A DNA stretch of 64,000 bases, taken from NCBI RefSeq assembly GCF_004365875.1, contig NZ_SODF01000004.1:412299-476298 (forward strand), read 5' to 3'. Position 1 is the stretch's first letter. Every line of letters begins with the position of its first letter. Of this stretch, positions 7,342 through 14,885 are shown piece after piece. A program made the position numbers and the translations under genes. The notes beneath the pieces are model-generated. The model had not been told where the DNA came from and searched no databases. It saw only the letters and a list, made by a program, of their open reading frames with translations. This DNA comes from Kribbella kalugense. GTDB lineage: Bacteria; Actinomycetota; Actinomycetes; Propionibacteriales; Kribbellaceae.

Positions 7342-7962
7342 ATGGAAATCCGGGACATCCGCGCCGTCCTGTTCGACATGGACGGCACGCTGGTCGACTC
7401 CGACGCGGTCGTCGACCGCAGCTGGAGCCGTTGGGCGATCGAGTACGGCGTACCGCCCGCCGACGTACTCGCGATCGCGCACGGCAACCCGGCCAAGGCG
7501 ACCATCACCCGGATGCGGCCCGACCTCACGCCGGCCGAGGTGGCGGTCGCGGTCGCACGGGTCCTGGACATCGAGTCCGACGACGTATCCGACGTCGTAC
7601 CCACTCCTGGCGCTCTCGAGCTGACGACGTTGCTCGATCGGACAGCCGTGCCGTGGGCCGTTTACACGAGTGCGTCGACCAGGCTCGCCAAGGTTCGGTT
7701 GGACGCGGTCGGGGTCTCGCCGTCGATCCTCGTCACACTCGACGACGTCACGCACGGCAAACCGAATCCGGAGGGCTACCTTCGCGCCGCCGAGTTGCTC
7801 GGCGTACAGGCCACGCAGTGCCTGGTGGTCGAGGACACTGTGGTCGGCCTGACAGCCGGCCGCGCCTCCGGTGCCCTGACCGCCGGTCTCAAGGGCATCC
7901 CCGCCGACATCCAGCTGACCGACCTACACCAGCTCGCCGAGCTCATCAAAGGCCCCGAGTGA
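7342..7962 (+). CDS. HAD-superfamily sugar-phosphatase-like hydrolase
   Basis: 206 residues. Motif I FDMDGTLVDSD carries the nucleophile and acid/base aspartates near residues 11-13, motif II is VYTSAS, the motif III lysine is in THGKPNPEGY, and motif IV is VVEDTVVGLTAG. The helical cap after motif I fits subfamily IA, as in sugar- or glycerol-phosphate phosphatases. A strong GGGAGGGG site precedes the ATG. It is the first gene of a group with an MFS transporter and a lactonase-like enzyme opposite a ROK regulator, suggesting a sugar-phosphate substrate. Confidence 0.9.
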   Translation: MEIRDIRAVLFDMDGTLVDSDAVVDRSWSRWAIEYGVPPADVLAIAHGNPAKATITRMRPDLTPAEVAVAVARVLDIESDDVSDVVPTPGALELTTLLDRTAVPWAVYTSASTRLAKVRLDAVGVSPSILVTLDDVTHGKPNPEGYLRAAELLGVQATQCLVVEDTVVGLTAGRASGALTAGLKGIPADIQLTDLHQLAELIKGPE

Positions 7963-9203
7963 CCGCCGGAACGGCGGCTCGAGTGGACGCGGGGACTCGT
8001 GGGGACGAATTCCAGATCGGCATCGCACTGTCGGCAATGGGGTTCGTACTGGCCGGACTCGGCGCCTGCGTGGCGATCCTCGCCCGCGACTTGGACGAAC
8101 CGACGGGCAGGCTCGCGCTGCTGTCGTCGGGCTTCGCGGTCGGGCTGCTCGTTGTCGCGCTGATCGGCCCGCGCTTACTGCGGTCGTGGCCAATCCCGAG
8201 GGTTCTCGCCTTCGGCTCGGTCGTCTGCGCGATCGGAGCAGTCCTGATCGCAGTCGCCCCGACGTACACCCTCGCGATTGCCGGCGGACTCTTCGTCGGC
8301 CTGGGCGGCGCCCTACTGGTCCTGGTCGCACCGCTCCTACTCAACGGACCAACGGCCGCGGCCCGACTCAGTCGAGTCAACGCCGTCGCCAGCGGCACCG
8401 GCATCCTCGCGCCCCTAGCCATCGGCGCCCTCGACGGCCTAGGCCCCAGCGGCCGCCTAGCGATGATCGCCGCCGCCCCACCGCTGCTCCTGCTCGCCGT
8501 CCTCACCCGCCGATCTCAGTCACCGCGTCCAGGCCTGGCCGGCCAACGCGTGGAGCCGACGGTCTCCGAGCGCGGGCACGTCGAGCCGCCCGTAGCGGTG
8601 CTGATTGATTCTGCTCCGGCGGTGGGGCTCGGGCGGAAGTGGCGGGGCCGGGTGGGGCGGCAGGTCGTCGTGGATGTGGGGGTTGGGTGGCTGCGCGTCG
8701 TACTCGCGGTGTCGGTGGAGTTCTGCTTCGTGGTGTGGGCGGTGGCGCGGTTGGTGGCGACCGGGTTGCCGACGGCAACGGCCGCGTTGCTCGGGAGCGC
8801 GTTCCCGATCGGGATGGCGATCGGGCGGGCGATCGGTCCGATTCGCTGGCGTGGCTGGTCGCCCGTGCTGCCGTCGGGTGCGCTGGCGGCGTGCGGCACG
8901 TTGCTGGTCAGCCTGTTCGACTCCCCGGCTCTCGTCGCCCTGGGTCTGGTAGTGGCGGGCCTCGGCGTTGCGCCCCTTTATCCGGTCACGCTCGCCTCCC
9001 TGGTCGCGACCCCTGGACTCAGTTCGGCCCGCCTGTCCGCGATCGGCGCGCTGGCGTCCGGTACGGCGATCCTGGTCGCGCCTGCGGTCCTCGCCGTACT
9101 CGCCCGGGTCGTGGACCTGCGTACGGCGTACCTGGTGACGTTGCCGCTGATCGCCGTACTTTTCCTGCTCAGCCGTCGATCTGACCGGACCTCGTTCGTG
9201 TAG
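7959..9203 (+). CDS. MFS transporter
   Basis: About 414 residues from a GTG overlapping the HAD stop (GTGA). Around a dozen hydrophobic segments alternate with short loops: six before and six after a polar central loop near residues 185-235. The conserved loop after helix 2 is seen as LIGPRLLR. The fold is that of a major facilitator exporter or symporter; its sequence does not reveal the substrate. Translational coupling to the phosphatase suggests movement of a sugar or its dephosphorylated product. Base composition of the second half is slightly G-richer than the first, coinciding with the central loop. Confidence 0.82.
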   Translation: MTAGTAARVDAGTRGDEFQIGIALSAMGFVLAGLGACVAILARDLDEPTGRLALLSSGFAVGLLVVALIGPRLLRSWPIPRVLAFGSVVCAIGAVLIAVAPTYTLAIAGGLFVGLGGALLVLVAPLLLNGPTAAARLSRVNAVASGTGILAPLAIGALDGLGPSGRLAMIAAAPPLLLLAVLTRRSQSPRPGLAGQRVEPTVSERGHVEPPVAVLIDSAPAVGLGRKWRGRVGRQVVVDVGVGWLRVVLAVSVEFCFVVWAVARLVATGLPTATAALLGSAFPIGMAIGRAIGPIRWRGWSPVLPSGALAACGTLLVSLFDSPALVALGLVVAGLGVAPLYPVTLASLVATPGLSSARLSAIGALASGTAILVAPAVLAVLARVVDLRTAYLVTLPLIAVLFLLSRRSDRTSFV

Positions 9204-9241
9204 TGGGTGAAAGCAGCCCGATCGACGAATGAGGTGGCGTG

Positions 9242-10084
9242 ATGTCCGAATCGAAACTCCTGCTCGACGGCCTGGGGATGCCCGAGTCGGCCCGCTGGCA
9301 CGACGGACGGCTGTGGTTCACCAACTGGATCGAGCAGCAGGTGGTCGCGGTCGACGCCGACGGCAAGGCGGAGTACTTCGACGTACCGGTCGAGCGGTTG
9401 ATGGGCTGGTCCATCGAGTGGCTGCCGGACGGCCGGATGCTGACGACCGGCGACAGACTTCGGCGCTACGAGCCCGATGGATCGGTCACGGTGCTGGCCG
9501 AGCAGGTTGCCAACGAGATCGTGGTCGATGCCCGGGGCAACGTTTATCTGAACGGTGCGGACTTCGACTTCGCCGGTGGTGAGGCGCCGAAACCCGGCTG
9601 GATCAAGCTCGTCACGCCCGACGGGCAGGTCCGGGAGGTCGCCGACGAGATCCAGTTCCCGAACGGGATGGTGCTCACGCCGGACGGGCGGATGCTGGTC
9701 ATCTCGGAGTCGTTCGCCGGCCGGCTGACCGCGTTCGACGTCGAGCCGGGCGGCGGGTTGTCCAACCGGCGTGTGTTCGCGGAGAACCTTGGCCCGGACG
9801 GCATCTGCCTCGATGCCGAGGGCGCCATCTGGGTACAGACTGGCGAGGAGGCTGTCGTCCGGGTCGCCAAGGGCGGCGAGATCCTGCAGCGCATCGACCT
9901 GCCCGAGAACCGGGCTCCGTTCGCGCTGACTCTGGTCGACTTCGACGGGCCGACGCTCTGCATCCTGACGTCGGAGTGGCGGATGAACGACAGCATCACC
10001 GACAACCTTGGCCGGCTGAGGAACGGCCCGCGTACCGGCCAGGTCCACGCCGTGCAGGTCGCCGTACCGCCAGTCGGCCGATAA
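9242..10084 (+). CDS. SMP-30/gluconolactonase-family protein
   Basis: 280 residues. A six-bladed propeller is indicated by repeats ending in DG (LWFTNWIEQQ, DGRMLTTGD, ANEIVVDARGNVYLNG, FPNGMVLTPDGRMLVISES, GPDGICLDAEGAIWVQTG). The Asn and Asp residues in NGMVLTPDGR and GPDGICLD match the metal-binding positions of SMP-30 lactonases. The family hydrolyses sugar lactones, and its neighbours fit a sugar pathway. An ATG at 9242 has GAGG seven bases upstream; a GTG one codon earlier is also possible. Confidence 0.88.
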   Translation: MSESKLLLDGLGMPESARWHDGRLWFTNWIEQQVVAVDADGKAEYFDVPVERLMGWSIEWLPDGRMLTTGDRLRRYEPDGSVTVLAEQVANEIVVDARGNVYLNGADFDFAGGEAPKPGWIKLVTPDGQVREVADEIQFPNGMVLTPDGRMLVISESFAGRLTAFDVEPGGGLSNRRVFAENLGPDGICLDAEGAIWVQTGEEAVVRVAKGGEILQRIDLPENRAPFALTLVDFDGPTLCILTSEWRMNDSITDNLGRLRNGPRTGQVHAVQVAVPPVGR

Positions 10085-10108
10085 TCTAACGGCCATGGAG
10101 TGCTTCGC

Positions 10109-10126
10109 CGCCGGGCGTACCCGGCG
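10109..10126 (+). terminator. Candidate hairpin terminator after SMP-30 gene
   Basis: A 7-bp perfect stem, cgccggg/cccggcg, with a 4-base loop lies 25 bp after the SMP-30 stop and before the acetyltransferase gene. No T-run follows, which is common in GC-rich actinobacteria. Confidence 0.4.
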
Positions 10127-10217
10127 CTGACCGCGGCTCACCGCCCCTGCTTTGCAGGTAGTGCGGTGTGCCGGTCACGCCTGCCCGGATTTCCTTCACT
10201 CGTGAGAGGCACACTCC

Positions 10218-10700
10218 ATGCACATCCGCACGTACGTCGACGCTGACCTGGCCCGGCTCATCGACCTGACCATCGACACCTTCGGGCCGTTCTACGAGGA
10301 ATCGTTCCGCCCACTGGTTGGCGAGACGATCTTCACCCACCAGCACGGCAACTGGCGGGACGACTACCGCAAGCAGGTCGCCGGGTTGCATGACCCGGCG
10401 CAGCACAAGTACGTCGCCGTTGCGGAGGAAAGCGGCGTGCTGCTTGGGTATGTCGCCTGGGATGTCGACCCGGCCCGACCGAAAGGCACCGTCGAGCTGC
10501 TCGCCGTCGCACGGGAACATCGGCGGTCGAACGCCGGCACCGCGCTGTGCGAACACGCCTTCGAGGCGATGCGCTCCGAAGGCGCGGAGTACGTCGAGAT
10601 CGGCACCGGCGGCGACGACTTCCACGCCCCGGCCCGAGCCTTCTACGAATCCCTCGGCTGCGCGAAGCTCCCACTCGCGGTCTACTTCCGCGACCTGTAG
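10218..10700 (+). CDS. GNAT-family N-acetyltransferase
   Basis: 160 residues with the GNAT acetyl-CoA fold. The N-terminal IRTYVDADLARLIDLTIDTF is typical, strand 4 is VELLAVAREHRRSNAG (motif A near residues 93-108), and the C-terminal APARAFYESLGC marks motif B. The substrate cannot be inferred. It lies 133 bp after the SMP-30 gene and seems independent of it. GAGAGG lies upstream of the ATG. Confidence 0.9.
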   Translation: MHIRTYVDADLARLIDLTIDTFGPFYEESFRPLVGETIFTHQHGNWRDDYRKQVAGLHDPAQHKYVAVAEESGVLLGYVAWDVDPARPKGTVELLAVAREHRRSNAGTALCEHAFEAMRSEGAEYVEIGTGGDDFHAPARAFYESLGCAKLPLAVYFRDL

Positions 10701-10720
10701 ATTCCGTCAACATTCCAGCC

Positions 10721-10771
10721 GCCGAGTCGTGGATTTGGGTTGCGATTCGCGACCGCGATCCACGACTCGGC
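10721..10771. repeat. 14-bp perfect inverted repeat
   Basis: Arms gccgagtcgtggat (10721-10734) and atccacgactcggc (10758-10771) are perfect complements around a 23-base loop. The repeat begins 20 bp after the acetyltransferase stop and lies before a convergent HAD gene. It may be a terminator or a protein site. The rest of 10772-10985 holds no gene I can support. Confidence 0.8.
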
Positions 10772-10985
10772 GAACCGGGTGGGAACAGATCCGCACGACT
10801 CGACGGCTCCGCGGCCGGGGGTGACGGACTTGAGCGGGCCAGAGCGTAAGCGCGACTACACCGCGGCGGGAGAGCGTGAACGTGGGCGATCGGACATGCG
10901 GTGCCTCCAGGGAGCGGCTGGTGGACTGTCCTACGTTGTCAGCTGTCCGGCGACGATGCCACAGCCGTCACGCCATCACAAGACT

Positions 10986-11606
10986 TCAGTCCGGAATCGG
11001 CAGCCCGTAACGCCGAAGCAGCTCCTCCAGCGCCGGTACGCCGGCCGACAGGTCGTACAGCTCGGCCTGCAGTCCGACGCTCGAAGCACCCGCCACATTG
11101 GCGACGTTGTCGTCGATGAACAGCACCGACGAAGCGGGCACGTCCAGCGAACCGAGGATGGCCCGGAAGTACGCCGGATCCGGCTTGGCCAGCCCGAGGT
11201 CGCACGAGTAGAAGGTCTGGTCGAACCAGTCGCCGTACCCGCGCTCGTCCTGCATGATCGCCCGCCGGTACGCCTGCTGGTTGGTCGCGAGGTGACACTC
11301 GACCCCGGCCGCGCGCAACCCGGAGATCAGCGACACGACCCCAGGCTCCGCGGCGAACCAGCTCCACGGCTCGAGCGCCTCGTCGACGGAAGCCGACGAG
11401 TTCCACCGCCGCAGTACGTCGGCCACCGCGTCCCGGAAGTCACCCTTGCCGACCAGTGACGGCTTCTCGGCCGCCATCAGATCCGCGACGAATGCCTCCC
11501 CGTCGGCGGGGACAAGAGAACCGAGTTTGGTCCACCAATCGCGACTGGGGCGCTGGATCACGCCGTCGGCGTCGAAGAGGACGGCGGTGACGGTTCGCAT
11601 CATCAT
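10986..11606 (-). CDS. HAD-superfamily (subfamily IA) hydrolase
   Basis: 206 residues. Motif I VLFDADGVIQRPS near residue 10 carries DxD; motif II is LATNQQ, the motif III lysine is in LGLAKPDPAYF, and motif IV is VLFIDDNVANV near residue 168. A helical cap with several Trp residues lies between motifs I and II. It is a cytosolic phosphatase or dehalogenase-type enzyme with unknown substrate. Three consecutive Met codons make the exact start ambiguous by one or two residues. It diverges from the ABC sugar importer genes. Confidence 0.9.
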   Translation of the reverse strand: MMMRTVTAVLFDADGVIQRPSRDWWTKLGSLVPADGEAFVADLMAAEKPSLVGKGDFRDAVADVLRRWNSSASVDEALEPWSWFAAEPGVVSLISGLRAAGVECHLATNQQAYRRAIMQDERGYGDWFDQTFYSCDLGLAKPDPAYFRAILGSLDVPASSVLFIDDNVANVAGASSVGLQAELYDLSAGVPALEELLRRYGLPIPD

Positions 11607-11725
11607 GAGACCAATCTTGTCACCGGAGCCTTGACCGGTTCAGTCGGTATGCGCTTACCTAATGGCTACGTAAACATATCTGGACACCTTCCGGCGAAAT
11701 CCAACAGAAAGCGCCAGGTGAGGCT

Positions 11726-13006
11726 ATGACCTTGAGCAGAAGGCACTTCCTCGCGGTCGGCGGCTCCGCAGCCGCGGCCGCCACGGGACTCACCGGCTGC
11801 GGATCCCGCAGCTCACTGGGCAGCTCGAACGAGCTCAGCATGTGGACCTGGGTCGGATCCGTCAACGACGGTCTGATCAGTCAGGCGGAGAAGGCGATCC
11901 CGGGGTACGACGGCATGAAGCTGTCGATGACCCGGATCGGGTCGAACTACAAGACCAAGGTGCTGACCGCGCTGGCGGGCAAGTCCCTGGTCCCGGACAT
12001 CGTCGCGATCAACGACGACGTCGCGACCTACTTCCCGAACGCCGATCAGTTCTACGACCTGAACGAGCTCGGCGCCAAGGACCTGGCGGACGACTTCCTG
12101 CCCTGGAAGTGGAAGCTCGGGATCACCCAGCAGAACAAGATGATGGCCTACCCGATGGACACTGGGCCGACCGCGCTGTTCTATCGGACGGACACGTTCC
12201 AGAAGGCCGGTATCGACATCGATCCCGCCGCCGTCGCCGAGCTGGCGCCGGACTGGGACACCTACATCGCGCTGGGCAAGAAGGTGAAGCAGGCGGTGCC
12301 CGGCTCGTCGATCACCGACAACATCACCGGCATCTACGGCTACCGGATGGCGCAGCAGTCCAAGCGCTACATGACCGCGGACGGCCAGTACATCGGCGAT
12401 CAGGACCACGTCCGGGAGGCCTTCGATCTCTCCGTCCGGGTCGTGAAGGAAGGGTTGTCGGCGAACGCGCAGAACTCGACCGACAAGAACGCCGTTGTCA
12501 CCAACGGCAAGCTGGTCGCCTACAACGCGGCCGTCTGGTGGGCGCAGCTCGGGCCGAAGAACGCGGCACCGAAGACCAAGGGACTCTGGCGGGTTACGGC
12601 GGCTCCTGGTGGCGCCGGCAACAAGGGCGGGTCCTTCCTGGCCATCACGAAGTACTGCAAGAACCCGAAGGCGGCGTTCGCCTTCATCAGCTGGCTGGAG
12701 TCGGCGAAGAACCAGGCCCAGGCCTTCCTGGACCCGGTCCTGTTCCCGTCCACGCCGGCCACCTACACGGACAAGACGCTCGCCGCTCCCGATCCGTTCT
12801 TCGGCGGGCAGCAGATCGTCGACGTGTTCGCGGAGTCCGCGAAGAAGTACCCGGGCGCGTACTTCTCGCCCTACGACACCATCATCGACACGCCGATCAG
12901 CTCCGAACTGGTGAACGTCGAGGCATCCGGCAAGAACCCGGACCAAGCCTGGGCCGACGCCCAGCGGCAGGTCGAGCGCGAGCTCACCCGAGCGGGGGCG
13001 ATCTGA
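11726..13006 (+). CDS. ABC sugar transporter substrate-binding lipoprotein (Tat-type signal)
   Basis: 426 residues. The N terminus has a twin-arginine motif (LSRRHFLAVGG) followed by a lipobox TGC near residue 30, so the protein is probably exported folded and lipidated. The mature domain resembles family 1 carbohydrate-binding proteins, with MWTWVG, YPMDTGPTALFYRTD and a C-terminal PEDQAW-like region. It captures an oligosaccharide or sugar outside the membrane. An AGGTGAGG site precedes the ATG. A possible TTGACC -35 lies at 11631. It leads an operon with two permeases. Confidence 0.92.
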   Translation: MTLSRRHFLAVGGSAAAAATGLTGCGSRSSLGSSNELSMWTWVGSVNDGLISQAEKAIPGYDGMKLSMTRIGSNYKTKVLTALAGKSLVPDIVAINDDVATYFPNADQFYDLNELGAKDLADDFLPWKWKLGITQQNKMMAYPMDTGPTALFYRTDTFQKAGIDIDPAAVAELAPDWDTYIALGKKVKQAVPGSSITDNITGIYGYRMAQQSKRYMTADGQYIGDQDHVREAFDLSVRVVKEGLSANAQNSTDKNAVVTNGKLVAYNAAVWWAQLGPKNAAPKTKGLWRVTAAPGGAGNKGGSFLAITKYCKNPKAAFAFISWLESAKNQAQAFLDPVLFPSTPATYTDKTLAAPDPFFGGQQIVDVFAESAKKYPGAYFSPYDTIIDTPISSELVNVEASGKNPDQAWADAQRQVERELTRAGAI

Positions 13007-14038
13007 ATGGCCGTGACCAGCAAAGCCGTTCCGGCGACGGTCAGCGCGACCGCCGCGGCCGGCGACAAGCCGCCGAACAAGTACCGTCAGGCCTTGCCGC
13101 AGTACACCGCGGTCGCGCCGTTCTTCATCCTGTTCGCGATCTTCGGCGCGTTCCCGGTGCTGTTCTCGATCTGGATCTCGTTCCACTCCTGGGACGGCAT
13201 CGGCCAGATGAAATGGGTCGGGCTGGAGCAGTACCACTACCTGCTCACCGACGCGACGTTCTGGAAGACGATCGGGAACACGCTGATCATCTGGGTGCTG
13301 TCGACCGTGCCGATGTTGCTGCTGGCGTTGGTGATCGCCAACGCGCTGCACAACGCGACCCGGCTGCGCACCTTCTACCGGATCGCCTACTTCATCCCGA
13401 ACGTCACCTCGGTGGTCGCGATCACCCTGGTGTTCGGATCGATTTTCTCCAACAACTTCGGCCTGCTGAACGCGTTCCTGCAGTCGATCGGACTCGGCCA
13501 GATCGAATGGCTGACCCAACCGTGGGGGATCAAGATCGCGATCGCCACCATCGTCACCTGGCGGTGGGTCGGCTACAACGCGATCATCTACCTCGCCGGC
13601 TTGCAGGCTATCTCCCAGGACGTGTACGAGGCGGCCAAGGTGGACGGCGCGAGCACCCGGCAGACGTTCTGGCGGATCACCGTCCCGATGATGCGACCGG
13701 TCATCCTGTTCACCGCGGTCACCTCGACCATCGGCGGGCTGCAGATCTTCACCGAGTCCCGCGTGCTGTTCGGTGACACCAGCAACATCGGCGGCCCGGG
13801 CGACGCCGGTCTGACCATCGTTTCGTACCTGTACCAGAGCGCGTTCATCAAGAACCAGTTCGGGTACGGCGCCGCTGTCGGCTGGGCGTTGTTCATCCTG
13901 ATCGTGCTGTTCAGCATCATCAACTGGCGGCTGATCGGCGGAAACGACGACGAACGGGTGACCCGACGCGCCGCTCGGCGAGTGGAACGCAAGATCGCAG
14001 CCCAGAATGCCAAGAGGGAGGCCGCAGATGTCCATTGA
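13007..14038 (+). CDS. ABC sugar transporter permease, MalF-type
   Basis: 343 residues beginning immediately after the binding-protein stop. The N-terminal tail is Ala/Thr-rich, then six membrane spans follow (ApFFILFAIFGAFPVLFSIW, WVLSTVPMLLLALV and so on). The ATPase-docking EAA loop is YEAAKVDGASTRQTFWRITVPMMRP near residues 205-230. The partner permease overlaps its end by 11 bp. No ATPase gene follows in the operon, so a shared MsmK/MalK-type ATPase encoded elsewhere must energise it. Confidence 0.94.
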   Translation: MAVTSKAVPATVSATAAAGDKPPNKYRQALPQYTAVAPFFILFAIFGAFPVLFSIWISFHSWDGIGQMKWVGLEQYHYLLTDATFWKTIGNTLIIWVLSTVPMLLLALVIANALHNATRLRTFYRIAYFIPNVTSVVAITLVFGSIFSNNFGLLNAFLQSIGLGQIEWLTQPWGIKIAIATIVTWRWVGYNAIIYLAGLQAISQDVYEAAKVDGASTRQTFWRITVPMMRPVILFTAVTSTIGGLQIFTESRVLFGDTSNIGGPGDAGLTIVSYLYQSAFIKNQFGYGAAVGWALFILIVLFSIINWRLIGGNDDERVTRRAARRVERKIAAQNAKREAADVH

Positions 14039-14855
14039 GCGCTTGCGTACCGCTGTCGGCCACATCGTGCTGATGTTCGGGGTGCTGGTCTCGATCTTCC
14101 CGTTCTACTGGATGCTCGTGATGGCCTCGAACACCACACCGGACATCTTCAGCTACCCGCCGAAACTGCTGGTCGGATCCCACCTGTTCGAGAACATGGG
14201 CAAGGTGCTCGACAACATCAACTTCTTCGGCTCGATGCTGCTCACCCTGGTCGCGTCCCTCGGGGTCACGGTCCTGGTGCTGTTCTTCGACTCGCTGGCC
14301 GCTTTCGCGTTCGCGAAGTACGACTTCCCGGGCCGGAACGTCCTGTTCGCCATACTGCTCGCGACCTTCATGATCCCGACCCAGCTCTCGCTGGTGCCGC
14401 AGTTCGTCACGCTGGCCGAGTTCGGCTGGATCGGGTCGCTGAAAGCACTCATCATCCCGGGTGCGGCGAACGCGTTCGGGATCTTCTGGATGCGTCAGTA
14501 CGCCCGCGGCGCGATCCCCGACGAACTCATCTCGGCCGCCAAGGTCGACGGCGCCGGCTTCTTCCGGCAGTACTTGACCGTCGGCCTGCCGGTACTTCGG
14601 CCCGGCCTGGCCTTCCTCGGCATCTTCACGTTCATCAACGTCTGGAACGACTACCTCTGGCCGCTGATCGTGATGACCGACCCGAACCGCCTCACCCTGC
14701 AGGTCGCACTCGACCAGCTCAACGGCATCTACGGCACCGACTACTCAATGGTGATGGCCGGTGCATTGATGAGCGTCATCCCCCTGATCGGCGTGTTCCT
14801 GATCGGCGCGCGTTCGTTCATCGCCGACCTGGCGGCAGGCGCCATGAAGTTCTGA
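14028..14855 (+). CDS. ABC sugar transporter permease, MalG-type
   Basis: 275 residues from the ATG giving MSIERLRT, with GAGGGAGG upstream; it overlaps the MalF-type gene by 11 bp. Six membrane spans start with IVLMFGVLVSIFPFYWML. The EAA loop ISAAKVDGAGFFRQYLTVGLPVLRPG lies near residues 165-190. Together with the preceding genes it forms a CUT1-type importer channel. The Gfo/AKR fusion starts 30 bp downstream on the same strand and probably processes the imported sugar. Confidence 0.94.
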   Translation: MSIERLRTAVGHIVLMFGVLVSIFPFYWMLVMASNTTPDIFSYPPKLLVGSHLFENMGKVLDNINFFGSMLLTLVASLGVTVLVLFFDSLAAFAFAKYDFPGRNVLFAILLATFMIPTQLSLVPQFVTLAEFGWIGSLKALIIPGAANAFGIFWMRQYARGAIPDELISAAKVDGAGFFRQYLTVGLPVLRPGLAFLGIFTFINVWNDYLWPLIVMTDPNRLTLQVALDQLNGIYGTDYSMVMAGALMSVIPLIGVFLIGARSFIADLAAGAMKF

Positions 14856-14885
14856 TCCGAAACTACGAAGACAACGGGATTCCTT

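Noticed and set aside
10772..10985. Gene remnant in the gap after the acetyltransferase
   Set aside because: A short basic frame is present, but no homologous motif or start supports it.
11813..14065. A 750-codon minus-strand open frame over the ABC importer genes
   Set aside because: It is rich in R, G, D and V from reversed codons, has no family motif, and lies opposite three well-supported genes.
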